A stretch of 64,000 nucleotides of DNA. Origin: Acidicapsa ligni (lineage in GTDB: Bacteria > Acidobacteriota > Terriglobia > Terriglobales > Acidobacteriaceae). Position 1 is the stretch's first letter. The number at the start of each line of letters is the position of its first letter. The DNA lies in assembly GCF_025685655.1 (NCBI RefSeq), contig NZ_JAGSYG010000002.1, positions 1 through 64,000 on the forward strand. The letters run 5' to 3'. The notes under the pieces were generated by a model that was not told the origin of the DNA, did no database searches, and worked only from the letters and a program-made list of their open reading frames with translations. Made by a program: the position numbers and the translations under genes. Shown here piece after piece: positions 8,741 to 16,574 of the stretch.

Positions 8741-9280
8741 ATGTCGCGTATTGGCAAGAAACCGATTCCGTTGCCTGCTGGTGTGAAGTACACCATCAGT
8801 GGCAACACTGTGCTGGTTGAAGGACCGAAGGGCAAAGTTTCCGCTTTGATCGCTCCTGGCATTCAACTGGAGACCGTTGATGGCGTATTGAATGTGACGC
8901 GTGAGAGCGATAAGGCTGCTGCGTTTCACGGCCTGACCCGCGCCTTGGTTTTCAACGCGGTTCATGGTGTGACTGCTGGCTGGACGAAGGATCTGGACAT
9001 CGTCGGCATTGGTTACCGTGCTGAGTTGAAGAGCAAGGCGATGGTAGTATTCACGCTTGGCTATTCGCACCCGATCGAGTTCCCACTGCCCACGGGCATT
9101 GAAGTAACGATCGATCCGAAGCAGACGCACTTGACGATCTCGGGCATTGACCGGCAGAAGGTTGGCCAGGTTGCAGCCGATATGCGTTCGCTGCGCAAGC
9201 CGGATCCGTACAAGAACAAGGGCGTTCGCTATACCGGCGAGAAGCTGAAGAAGAAGGCCGGCAAGTCAGGTTCCAAGTAG
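8741..9280 (+). CDS. rplF: 50S ribosomal protein L6
   Basis: L6 lies near the sarcin-ricin loop and the L7/L12 stalk base. The 179-residue product has two L6 folds: the first starts [15 protein letters not shown] with VEGPKGKVS, and the second contains [18 protein letters not shown]-type sequence and [31 protein letters not shown]. Length is standard. A TTAAGGATAAGTA leader precedes the start. The post-stop GCCGGACGGGC motif merges into the large hairpin that follows. Confidence 0.97.
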   Translation: MSRIGKKPIPLPAGVKYTISGNTVLVEGPKGKVSALIAPGIQLETVDGVLNVTRESDKAAAFHGLTRALVFNAVHGVTAGWTKDLDIVGIGYRAELKSKAMVVFTLGYSHPIEFPLPTGIEVTIDPKQTHLTISGIDRQKVGQVAADMRSLRKPDPYKNKGVRYTGEKLKKKAGKSGSK

Positions 9281-9293
9281 TCTTAGCCGGACG

Positions 9294-9325
9294 GGCTTCT
9301 GGGTTCCTAACGGAACCCAGAAGCC
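9294..9325 (+). other. Perfect 14-bp hairpin between rplF and rplR
   Basis: GGCTTCTGGGTTCC pairs perfectly with GGAACCCAGAAGCC around a TAAC tetraloop, 14 bases after the rplF stop. The stem is as strong as a terminator, but the sequence after it (AGAACAAATT) has no U-run. It could stabilise mRNA ends, direct processing between rplF and rplR, or pause RNA polymerase. Confidence 0.7.
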
Positions 9326-9381
9326 AGAACAAATTACCGAACGGATCTGCATGGCGGCTCCGCTGATAGGAAGAAACGACA

Positions 9382-9738
9382 ATGATTGCAAAGACAGAAC
9401 GAAATCAGGTACGCGGACGGGTTCACTTCCGCATTCGGCAGAAGATCTCCGGTACGGCGCAGCGGCCACGTCTGAACGTATATCGCTCGCTGAACCACAT
9501 CTATGCGCAGGTAATCGACGACGCAACCGGCACCACACTGGCTTCGGCTTCCACATTGGCTGGCAAGATCAATGCAGGCGGCAACATTGCCGCAGCCAAG
9601 GAAGTGGGCAAGCTGGTCGCGGAGCAGGCGATCGAAAAGGGCGTCAAGAAGGTTGTGTTTGACCGTGGCGGCTACCTGTACCACGGACGCATCAAGGCGC
9701 TGGCCGATGCCGCGCGTGAAGCAGGTCTGGACTTCTAA
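9382..9738 (+). CDS. rplR: 50S ribosomal protein L18
   Basis: L18 binds 5S rRNA with L5. The 118-residue product has the typical [18 protein letters not shown] segment, TTLASAST, the [26 protein letters not shown] block in pieces, and the end [19 protein letters not shown], which is diagnostic. The ATG at 9382 is preceded by TAGGAAGAAACGACA. Length is normal. Confidence 0.97.
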   Translation: MIAKTERNQVRGRVHFRIRQKISGTAQRPRLNVYRSLNHIYAQVIDDATGTTLASASTLAGKINAGGNIAAAKEVGKLVAEQAIEKGVKKVVFDRGGYLYHGRIKALADAAREAGLDF

Positions 9739-9798
9739 GCATTTAGGTCAAAAGGGCCGGAAGGCCGTCTCACGGATTCGGAAGGAAACGGAAGAACA

Positions 9799-10305
9799 AT
9801 GGCATTTACAAAGAAACTCGACGCCAACCATTTCAAGCTGACCGATCAGGTTGTGGCGATCAACCGCGTAACGAAGGTAGTCAAGGGCGGCAAAAACATG
9901 TCGTTCGCGGCTCTCGTTGTGGTGGGCGACGCGACTGCCGGAGTGGTGGGCTATGGTTCGGGCAAGGCCAAGGAAGTTCCCCAGGCGATTCGCAAGGGAA
10001 TTGAGTCGGCCAAGAAGAATCTGGTCAAGATCAACCTGACCGAGACGACGATTCCGCACCAGGTTCTGGGCCGTTTTGGCTCTGGACATGTGCTGCTGAA
10101 GCCGGCTCCTGAAGGTACGGGCGTGATTGCCGGTGGCGCAGTGCGCGCGGTAATGACCTCGGCAGGCGTGCAGAACGTGCTGACGAAGTCGCTCGGCACG
10201 GCGAATCCGCACAACGTGATCAAGGCCACCTTTGATGCACTGACCCAGCTCCGTGACAAGGCTGAAGTTGCCTTGATGCGCGGCAAGACGGTTGAGGAGC
10301 TTTAA
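9799..10305 (+). CDS. rpsE: 30S ribosomal protein S5
   Basis: S5 is a fidelity protein near the mRNA entry site. The 168-residue product has [19 protein letters not shown], the [17 protein letters not shown] segment, the double-stranded RNA-binding half, and the second half with [28 protein letters not shown] in pieces. Length fits the family. A GGAAGGAAACGGAAGAACA leader precedes the ATG. rpmD begins two bases after its stop. Confidence 0.97.
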   Translation: MAFTKKLDANHFKLTDQVVAINRVTKVVKGGKNMSFAALVVVGDATAGVVGYGSGKAKEVPQAIRKGIESAKKNLVKINLTETTIPHQVLGRFGSGHVLLKPAPEGTGVIAGGAVRAVMTSAGVQNVLTKSLGTANPHNVIKATFDALTQLRDKAEVALMRGKTVEEL

Positions 10306-10307
10306 TC

Positions 10308-10496
10308 ATGGCAGACGTTAAGAAGATTCGTATTGAGTATTACCGGTCGGCGATTTCGACCCCGTTCAAGCACAAGCGGGTCATCACTGGCCTGGGCTTT
10401 ACGCGGCTCAATCAGATTGTTGAGCGCGTTGATAATGAGTCGGTTCGCGGCATGGTGAAGACTGTTCCGCATCTGGTTCGCATTCTCGAAGACTAA
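10308..10496 (+). CDS. rpmD: 50S ribosomal protein L30
   Basis: L30 is a small large-subunit protein. The 62-residue product has the family pattern: KIRIEYYRSAISTPFKHKR, then VITGLGFTRLNQIVERVDN and RGMVKTVPHLVRILE. GAGGAGC inside the end of rpsE is the ribosome binding site, and the close spacing suggests coupling to rpsE. The spacer downstream holds a G/C-rich hairpin. Confidence 0.95.
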   Translation: MADVKKIRIEYYRSAISTPFKHKRVITGLGFTRLNQIVERVDNESVRGMVKTVPHLVRILED

Positions 10497-10516
10497 TTCG
10501 AGTAGACTAAACATAC

Positions 10517-10537
10517 GCCCCGGCCAATGGTCGGGGC
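10517..10537 (+). other. G/C-rich hairpin between rpmD and rplO
   Basis: GCCCCGGCC pairs with GGTCGGGGC around an AAT loop, with one G-T wobble. No U-run follows (TATTACG). It sits 20 bases after the rpmD stop and may be an mRNA structural or processing element. Confidence 0.55.
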
Positions 10538-10589
10538 TATTACGCGAGTCGGCAGCAACTTTCAGTGCCGGCGCATGAGCGAGGAAATC

Positions 10590-11072
10590 ATGGCAAAGAA
10601 TCTTTCAAATCTCCGCGCGCCCAAGAAGGCAAACACTGGGCGCAAGCGTGTCGGTCGCGGTATGGGATCCGGCATGGGTAAGACTTCAACCCGCGGCCAC
10701 AAGGGCCAGGGTTCGCGTTCGGGCTCCAGCCTGATGCGTGGCTTTGAGGGCGGCCAGATGCCGTTGCATCGCCGTCTTCCCAAGCGTGGATTTACCAACA
10801 TCTTCCGCGTTGAATACACCGTCATCAACCTGACCCGCATTGCCGATCTGGCTGCCGAGCGTGGCATCTCCGAGATCGCGCTTGAGGATTACAAGAAGCT
10901 TGGTCTGGCCGGTAACAAGAAGGCTTTGATCAAGATTCTGGGTACGGGCGAATTGACCACGGCTATCTCGATTACGGCGCACCGGTTCTCGAAGACTGCG
11001 GCTGAGAAGATTGAAAAGGCTGGCGGCAAGGCGATCGTGGCTGGTGGAGTTACTGTTACGGCGGCGGAGTAA
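10590..11072 (+). CDS. rplO: 50S ribosomal protein L15
   Basis: L15 is a late-assembly protein of the large subunit. The 160-residue product starts MAKNLSNLRAPKKANTG and shows the glycine/arginine-rich stretch with RVGRGMGSGMGKTSTRGHKGQ, then GFEGGQMPLHRRLPKRGF and the C-terminal fold. GAGGAAATC directly upstream selects the ATG at 10590 over the open frame beginning at 10527. secY follows after a spacer containing a CGCGC/GCGCG mini-hairpin. Confidence 0.97.
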   Translation: MAKNLSNLRAPKKANTGRKRVGRGMGSGMGKTSTRGHKGQGSRSGSSLMRGFEGGQMPLHRRLPKRGFTNIFRVEYTVINLTRIADLAAERGISEIALEDYKKLGLAGNKKALIKILGTGELTTAISITAHRFSKTAAEKIEKAGGKAIVAGGVTVTAAE

Positions 11073-11190
11073 TTCCGCCCCGCGCTTTTGCGCGTTTAAG
11101 GACAGGCAGGGCCTCCGGGGAATAGGATGGTTCTGCCAGCAAATTTGGGGCAAGACGGGCAGTTCGGCCTGCGGAGTGGATCCTTAAGCT

Positions 11191-12576
11191 ATGTTTGAAA
11201 AGTTCCTCAATATCTTCCGGGTTCCCGATCTGCGTAAGCGGATTGGTTTCACACTGGGCCTGCTGGCAATTTACCGCCTGGGCGCGTTTTTGCCGACTCC
11301 AGGTGTGAACAGCAAGTTGCTGGAGCAGTTCTTCCACACGCAGGGCGGATCGGCCCTCGGCCTGCTGGATATGTTCTCAGGCGGTAACCTTCGCCGGTTT
11401 ACGATCTTCGCGCTGGGCATCATGCCGTATATCACGGCGTCGATCATCTTCCAGTTGTTGACGGTGGTTTATGAGCCGTTGGCTCGCCTTCAAAAAGAAG
11501 GCGAACTGGGACGTCGCAAGATCACCCAGTGGACGCGTTATCTCACGGTTATCCTCGCGGCTTTCCAGTCGATTGCAATTGCTTTCGGATTGACCAGCCA
11601 GGGCATGGTGATCATCTCCGGACCGGCGTTTATCTTGCTGACGGTTCTGACCTTGACGACAGGTACGGCCTTCATCATGTGGCTGGGTGAGCAGATCACC
11701 GATCGCGGTATCGGCAACGGCATGAGCCTGTTGATCTTTACGGGTATCGTGGTTGGTCTGCCGCGTGGCATTGCGGACATTGTCGACAAGGTAAAGACCA
11801 ATGCCTGGGGCACGTTTACGGGCGTTGCGGTTCTGCTGCTGCTGGCGGCGATGGTGGCCCTGGTGGCTTTCATCGTATTCGTCGAGCGGTCGGAGCGTCG
11901 GATACCGGTGCAGTCGGCTCGCCGTATTGTCGGCCGCAAGATGATGGGTGGACTTAGTTCGCACCTGCCGCTGAAGGTGAATTCAGGCGGTGTAATGCCG
12001 GTCATCTTTGCCAGTTCGATTCTGTCGGCTCCGCTGTTGTTCAGCCAGGTGGGTTTTGTTCAGTCGAACAAAGTGCTGTCGAACATCATGGCCGGTCTGC
12101 AGCCTGGCGAGCCGTGGTACGAGTTCCTGTACATGGCGGCGATCATCTTCTTCGCCTACTTCTACATCTCGATCGTTTTCCGTCCCGATGACATTGCGGA
12201 CAACATGCGCAAGAGCGGTTCATTTATTCCGGGTATTCGTCCTGGACGCCGCACTTCGGACTACATCAACGACATTCTGACCCGCATTACGTTGGTCGGC
12301 GCTGTTTACCTGATCCTGATCTCGCTGGTGCCGACGTTCCTTCTTTCCGGCTTCCATCTGAATCATCTCTGGCTGGTGGGCGGTATCTTTGAGCATCTGC
12401 CGGCGTGGGTCACCAACGGTCTGCACATGAACTTCTACTTCGGTGGAACCTCACTGCTGATCGTGGTTGGCGTGGCGATGGATACAGCTAACCAGATTGA
12501 GTCGCAGTTGATTATGCGGCACTATGACGGATTCTCACCGCGTTCGGGTCGTGTTCGCGGAAGGAAGACCTGGTAA
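11191..12576 (+). CDS. secY: Preprotein translocase subunit SecY
   Basis: SecY is the channel of the Sec translocon in the cytoplasmic membrane. The 461-residue product has the N-terminal IFRVPDLRKRIGFTLG segment, about ten membrane-spanning stretches, GIMPYITASIIFQLL after the plug region, and conserved cytoplasmic loops such as ERSERRIPVQSARR and SGSFIPGIRPGRRTSDYI. Its end RHYDGFSPRSGRVRGRK is typical. Its last base is the first base of the adk start codon (TAATG), so the two genes are coupled. Confidence 0.97.
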   Translation: MFEKFLNIFRVPDLRKRIGFTLGLLAIYRLGAFLPTPGVNSKLLEQFFHTQGGSALGLLDMFSGGNLRRFTIFALGIMPYITASIIFQLLTVVYEPLARLQKEGELGRRKITQWTRYLTVILAAFQSIAIAFGLTSQGMVIISGPAFILLTVLTLTTGTAFIMWLGEQITDRGIGNGMSLLIFTGIVVGLPRGIADIVDKVKTNAWGTFTGVAVLLLLAAMVALVAFIVFVERSERRIPVQSARRIVGRKMMGGLSSHLPLKVNSGGVMPVIFASSILSAPLLFSQVGFVQSNKVLSNIMAGLQPGEPWYEFLYMAAIIFFAYFYISIVFRPDDIADNMRKSGSFIPGIRPGRRTSDYINDILTRITLVGAVYLILISLVPTFLLSGFHLNHLWLVGGIFEHLPAWVTNGLHMNFYFGGTSLLIVVGVAMDTANQIESQLIMRHYDGFSPRSGRVRGRKTW

Positions 12577-13304
12577 TGGGTACGGCAGTTTCTTCAGCCG
12601 CAGGGGATAGCGGGGAAGTGGTGCATCCTGGCCACCCGGTTGTCCCTGGCCCGATCCTGCTGCTGGGTGCTCCTGGAGTTGGCAAGGGAACGCAAGCCAA
12701 GGAGCTGGTGAAGCTCTGGGGAATTCCCCAGATTTCCACTGGCGACCTGCTTCGATCGCATCGCGACCGTGGCACGGAACTAGGCAAGCTGGCGAATGAA
12801 CTGATGCTTCAGGGCAAGCTGGTTCCGGACACGCTGGTCAACGACATGGTGGCGGCACGATTGGTGGAGCCGGATACCAGGAATGGATTCATCCTGGACG
12901 GGTTTCCACGGACGATTCCACAGGCGCAGTGGCTGGACAATTGGTTGGCGGAACACTGTAATGCCCTGCCGGTAGTTGCAGTTAGCATTCAGGTGGACTA
13001 TACTCGATTACTGCGTCGTATTACTGGACGCCGCAACTGCCCCGTCTGCCAGACGATCTATAACATCTACCTGCAACCCCCTCGTATTGAAGGAGTTTGC
13101 GACGTAGAAGGCGCGACTCTGGTACAGCGAAGCGACGATACGGAAATGTGCTTCGATGGGCGTATGCGTACCTATGACACCCTGACTGCCCCGGTGATCG
13201 AGCATTATCGCGGATTGAGCAGGTTTGCCGAGGTCAATGGAGATCAGCCGGTAGCCGATGTGGCCGCTGGCATTGTGTCTTCTGTCGAGCGATTGCGGGC
13301 TTAA
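12576..13304 (+). CDS. adk: Adenylate kinase, zinc-type lid
   Basis: This enzyme interconverts ATP + AMP and 2 ADP in the cytoplasm. The P-loop GAPGVGKGTQAKEL begins near residue 32, followed by QISTGDLLRSH, the FPRTIPQA segment with GFILDGFPRT and the lid. The lid has CPVC, sixteen residues, then CDVE: three Cys ligands as in zinc-type adenylate kinases, with Glu (or the adjacent Asp) at the fourth site. About 25 extra residues precede the usual N-terminus, giving 242. The ATG at 12576 overlaps the secY stop; a later GTG could give a shorter protein. Confidence 0.95.
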   Translation: MGTAVSSAAGDSGEVVHPGHPVVPGPILLLGAPGVGKGTQAKELVKLWGIPQISTGDLLRSHRDRGTELGKLANELMLQGKLVPDTLVNDMVAARLVEPDTRNGFILDGFPRTIPQAQWLDNWLAEHCNALPVVAVSIQVDYTRLLRRITGRRNCPVCQTIYNIYLQPPRIEGVCDVEGATLVQRSDDTEMCFDGRMRTYDTLTAPVIEHYRGLSRFAEVNGDQPVADVAAGIVSSVERLRA

Positions 13305-13389
13305 CCTTTCAGGTTAAAACCCGGATTGTGTCGGCAGTTTGTGTGTTTTAAGAAGTTTTGTTGATTTGTGCAGTCGGGGAAGTGGGATT

Positions 13390-14142
13390 GTGGCCGTAAT
13401 TCTGAAGTCAGCACGGGAAGTAGAGCACATGCGTCGCGCAGGCAAGGTCGTTCGCCTCGTGCTGGATCATGTGCGTGATCATGTGAAGCCCGGAGCTACG
13501 ACTCAGGACCTGGAAAACGCAGCCGAAGCCAAGATGAACGAGCTCGGCGCGAAGGCTGCTTTCAAGGGTTATCACGGGTTTCCGGCGATCCTGTGCACCT
13601 CGATCAACAGTGAAGTGGTGCATGGAATTCCCTCCAAGAAGCGCGTACTGAAGGAAGGCGATATCGTCTCCATCGACTGCGGCGCGATTGTGGACGGGTT
13701 CTATGGCGATTCGGCGATCACGGTTCCGGTAGGTGAAAAGATCGACGAGAAGACGCTTCGCCTGCTGAGCGCGACCCAGGCTTCTTTGCGGGCGGCAATC
13801 GAGACGGTCAAGCCGGGTGCAACGCTGGGCGATATCGGCGCGGCGGTGCAGGAAGTTGTCGAGGCTGAAGGATTTTCGGTTGTTCGGGATTTTGTCGGAC
13901 ACGGGATTGGAACTCGGATGCACGAAGATCCGCAGGTTCCCAACTATGGCCAGCGCGGACGTGGTATGAAGCTGCGCGAGGGCATGGTGATTGCGATTGA
14001 GCCGATGGTGAACGCGGGCAAGCCGGGCGTTGAAGTATTGAAAGATGGCTGGACTGCTGTGACGGAAGACGGCAGTATGAGCGCTCATTTTGAGCATACG
14101 GTGGCTGTGACGGCTACCGGGGCGATGATCTTAACCGAGTAG
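13390..14142 (+). CDS. map: Methionine aminopeptidase type I
   Basis: The enzyme removes the initiator Met from nascent proteins using two metal ions. The 250-residue product has the pita-bread fold motifs: VVHGIPS with the first His, DIVSIDCGAIVDGFYGDSA with the metal Asp residues, GHGIGTRMHEDPQVPNYG with the metal His, and IEPMV and EHTVAVT with the metal Glu residues. The start is GTG at 13390, preceded by CGGGGAAG; this gives the family N-terminus AVILKSAREVEHMR. The position between adk and infA is canonical. Confidence 0.95.
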   Translation: MAVILKSAREVEHMRRAGKVVRLVLDHVRDHVKPGATTQDLENAAEAKMNELGAKAAFKGYHGFPAILCTSINSEVVHGIPSKKRVLKEGDIVSIDCGAIVDGFYGDSAITVPVGEKIDEKTLRLLSATQASLRAAIETVKPGATLGDIGAAVQEVVEAEGFSVVRDFVGHGIGTRMHEDPQVPNYGQRGRGMKLREGMVIAIEPMVNAGKPGVEVLKDGWTAVTEDGSMSAHFEHTVAVTATGAMILTE

Positions 14143-14217
14143 CTGGCCGGTAATCGGCAAGCGATTTGGTACAACAGGCGGGACTGAACTGAGGTCCGGC
14201 GGAAGCGGAAACAGGGT

Positions 14218-14436
14218 TTGTCGAAGGAAGACGCGATTGAGGTAATGGCAGTAGTTGTTGAGACGCTGCCCAATGCCATGTTCAAGGTCAAGCTGGAGAA
14301 TGACCACCAGGTGCTGGCTCACGTTTCAGGCCGGATGCGCAAGAACTTCATCCGCATTCTGCCCGGTGACCGCGTGGCGGTTGAACTGAGTCCGTATGAC
14401 TTGAACCGCGGACGAATTGTGTACCGCTATAAATGA
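14218..14436 (+). CDS. infA: Translation initiation factor IF-1 (TTG start)
   Basis: IF-1 binds the ribosomal A-site during initiation. The 72-residue OB-fold product matches the family along its length: [41 protein letters not shown] and [15 protein letters not shown]. The only start giving the standard N-terminus is TTG at 14218, with CAGGG just before it. A TTG start on an initiation factor gene may lower its translation, in the spirit of the ATT start of infC. It sits between map and rpmJ. Confidence 0.95.
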   Translation: MSKEDAIEVMAVVVETLPNAMFKVKLENDHQVLAHVSGRMRKNFIRILPGDRVAVELSPYDLNRGRIVYRYK

Positions 14437-14493
14437 GTTTTTCGTGCTTTGGTCCGATACTGGCCCGGGCGCGAGGAAGAGGGAAGTAAAGCA

Positions 14494-14607
14494 ATGAAGG
14501 TTCGTGCGTCAGTCAAGAAGATTTGTGACAAGTGCAAGGTCATCCACCGGCATGGCAAGGTGCGCGTGATCTGCGAAGTCGCAAAGCATAAGCAGCGTCA
14601 GGGATAG
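14494..14607 (+). CDS. rpmJ: 50S ribosomal protein L36, zinc-binding type
   Basis: This is a 37-residue protein reading [20 protein letters not shown] and then [17 protein letters not shown]. It has the CxxC pair, a third Cys and a His that bind zinc in the C+ form of L36. The ATG at 14494 follows GAGGAAGAGGGAAGTAAAGCA. It lies in its usual place between infA and rpsM. L36 binds 23S rRNA in the large subunit. Confidence 0.96.
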   Translation: MKVRASVKKICDKCKVIHRHGKVRVICEVAKHKQRQG

Positions 14608-14794
14608 TTTGTCCTGATCAAGCGGAAACCTCCAACGGGTAGAAGTATTCAGGCCCAGGGGCGAGTTAGCCGAGTTGCAAGACTCATGAAGGCTTGCGAT
14701 GAACCCCGGAGAGATTTTCGAGTAATCCAGTGCAGACCGGATAGATGCCGGAGCACACAACACATTTCCTGCAAGGGAAATACGAAGGAAGCAC

Positions 14795-15175
14795 ATGGCA
14801 CGTATTGCTGGCGTCGATCTGCCCCGCAACAAGCAGGCACGAATCGCGCTCACGTACATTTTCGGGATCGGTAATCCCCGTGCAGCCAGGATCCTTGTCA
14901 AGGCCAACGTTGATGGCTTTAAGAAGGTTCAGGATCTGGGCGAGGACGAGGTTAACCGCATTCGTCAGGTAATTGAAGATGAAGGCAATATCGAAGGCGA
15001 CCTGCGCAAGGACGTCTCGATGCACATCAAGCGCCTGATGGACATCCAAAGCTATCGCGGAACGCGCCACAAGCGTTCGCTGCCGGTTCATGGCCAGCGT
15101 ACCCGCACCAACGCTCGCACCCGTAAAGGTCCTCGCAAGGGCACCGTTGCCGGCAAGAAGAAGGTGACGAAGTAA
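14795..15175 (+). CDS. rpsM: 30S ribosomal protein S13
   Basis: S13 in the subunit head contacts the P-site tRNA and forms bridges to the large subunit. The 126-residue product begins [21 protein letters not shown] (in part) and has [13 protein letters not shown], the RRLMDI-type helix and the basic tail [25 protein letters not shown] in segments. A 187-base spacer separates it from rpmJ, with ACGAAGGAAGCAC before the ATG. Its stop overlaps the rpsK start (TAATG). Confidence 0.96.
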   Translation: MARIAGVDLPRNKQARIALTYIFGIGNPRAARILVKANVDGFKKVQDLGEDEVNRIRQVIEDEGNIEGDLRKDVSMHIKRLMDIQSYRGTRHKRSLPVHGQRTRTNARTRKGPRKGTVAGKKKVTK

Positions 15176-15594
15176 TGGCAAAGCAACAGGCTAGCGCCGC
15201 TGGAAAAGCGAGCAAGAACAAGAAGTTTAAAAAGCGTGAGCGAAAGAATGTTCCATTTGGTCTTGTGTACATTCAAGCCACGTTCAACAACACCATCGTC
15301 ACGATCACCGATCCAGTCGGCAACACGCTGAGCTGGAAGAGCTCGGGATCGCTGGGCTTCCGCGGTTCGCGTAAGGGCACTCCCTTCGCGGCTCAGCAGG
15401 CTGCTCAGAACGCTGCGAATGCGGCTCGCGATCATGGTTTGCGTGCAGTGGACGTTCGCGTCTCTGGTCCGGGTTCGGGCCGTGAGTCGGCGATTCGCGC
15501 ACTGGCTGCGGCTGGTATCGATGTCCGCTCGATCAGGGACGTTACGCCGGTGCCGCATAACGGCTGCCGTCCGCCGAAGCGCCGTCGCGTCTAA
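15175..15594 (+). CDS. rpsK: 30S ribosomal protein S11
   Basis: S11 is on the platform of the small subunit near the Shine-Dalgarno helix. The 139-residue product has a lysine-rich N-terminus, then [20 protein letters not shown], the [22 protein letters not shown] segment in parts, [17 protein letters not shown], and the canonical end [10 protein letters not shown]. Its start shares a base with the rpsM stop, so coupling is likely. Confidence 0.97.
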   Translation: MAKQQASAAGKASKNKKFKKRERKNVPFGLVYIQATFNNTIVTITDPVGNTLSWKSSGSLGFRGSRKGTPFAAQQAAQNAANAARDHGLRAVDVRVSGPGSGRESAIRALAAAGIDVRSIRDVTPVPHNGCRPPKRRRV

Positions 15595-15609
15595 GGTAAG
15601 AATCAGGTT

Positions 15610-15655
15610 TCAGGGATCGGGGTTCAGTCAGATATTTCTGAGCCCTGATCTCTGA
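15610..15655 (+). other. 18-bp hairpin between rpsK and rpsD
   Basis: TCAGGGATCGGGGTTCAG pairs with CTGAGCCCTGATCTCTGA over eighteen positions with three G-U wobbles, around a ten-base loop. The downstream sequence CACCTCTAAC has no U-run. It begins 16 bases after the rpsK stop. A terminator is unlikely; an RNA-processing or RNA-binding-protein site is possible, but that is inference. Confidence 0.65.
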
Positions 15656-15728
15656 CACCTCTAACAATGGATCGCGACGAAGCGCAGCCAGCGTGTAAAG
15701 CGATCGACATCTGAAGCAGGAGAGATTC

Positions 15729-16358
15729 ATGGCACGTTACACCGGCCCCGTATGCCGCCTTTGCCGTCGCGAAGGCACCAAGCTTTTTCTGAAAGGCACC
15801 AAGTGCCTCAGCGACAAGTGCCCCATCGAGAAGCGCAACTTTGCTCCTGGCCAGCACGGTCAGAGCCGCAAGGCCAAGATTGTTGGTTACGGCCTGCAAT
15901 TGCGTGAGAAGCAGAAGGCCAAGCGCATCTACTTCACGCTCGAGAGCCAGTTCCGGGCTTATTATGAGAAGGCGAGCAAGCATACCGGCGTTACCGGTGA
16001 GTTTCTCATTCAGCAGCTCGAGCGTCGCCTCGACAACGTTGCGTTCCGTCTCGGGTTTGCGATTTCGCGTCGCCAGGCTCGCCAGATTGTTCGTCACGGA
16101 CATGTGGAAGTCAACGGCCGCAAGGTGAACATCCCTTCGTTCCAAGTGGGCGTTGGGGACACGATTGCGATTCGCGAGAATGCGAAGAAGCTGGTGGTTG
16201 TGGAAGCGGCCCGTGATTACGCGGCGCAGAACCACACGCCGACATGGTTGCAGATTGATTTCGAGAATCTGACGGGCAAGGTTGTTTCATTGCCGAAGCG
16301 CGAAGAGGTTTCGCTGCCGGTCAACGAACAGCTCATCGTCGAACTGTACTCGAAGTAG
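15729..16358 (+). CDS. rpsD: 30S ribosomal protein S4, zinc-type
   Basis: S4 initiates 16S assembly and in many bacteria represses the alpha operon. The 209-residue product has an N-terminal four-Cys cluster (Cys9, Cys12, Cys26, Cys31), the zinc-binding C+ form, then NFAPGQHG and KAKRIYF. The S4 RNA-binding domain contains [22 protein letters not shown] (in parts), [10 protein letters not shown] and the [12 protein letters not shown] end. AGCAGGAGAGATTC precedes the ATG. A large hairpin follows before rpoA. Confidence 0.97.
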   Translation: MARYTGPVCRLCRREGTKLFLKGTKCLSDKCPIEKRNFAPGQHGQSRKAKIVGYGLQLREKQKAKRIYFTLESQFRAYYEKASKHTGVTGEFLIQQLERRLDNVAFRLGFAISRRQARQIVRHGHVEVNGRKVNIPSFQVGVGDTIAIRENAKKLVVVEAARDYAAQNHTPTWLQIDFENLTGKVVSLPKREEVSLPVNEQLIVELYSK

Positions 16359-16364
16359 CTTTGT

Positions 16365-16409
16365 GGTATCCCATCCTTTGTGCAAAATGCGCACGAAGGA
16401 TGGGGTACC
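16365..16409 (+). promoter_or_regulatory. 19-bp hairpin in the rpsD-rpoA spacer
   Basis: GGTATCCCATCCTTTGTGC pairs with GCACGAAGGATGGGGTACC with only two G-U wobbles around a seven-base AAAATGC loop. It begins seven bases after the rpsD stop. T-rich tracts appear only 7-30 bases later (TTTGTTTTG, TTTTTTT), so it could be an inefficient terminator or attenuator setting the rpoA/rplQ level. The remaining spacer up to the rpoA start has AT-rich stretches but no certain promoter. Confidence 0.6.
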
Positions 16410-16574
16410 GAAGATTTGTTTTGTTACCAGTTTTTTTAAACGTAGTACAGGTTTTTCAAAACGCAGTAAAGGTAGCTGGCTCTGCCAATTACTTCAAATC
16501 AAACCGCAGGAGAACTTGCGCGGCCGTTGCAAAATGCATCGCGACGATTGCCACGCGGGAAGAGTGAATACGCT

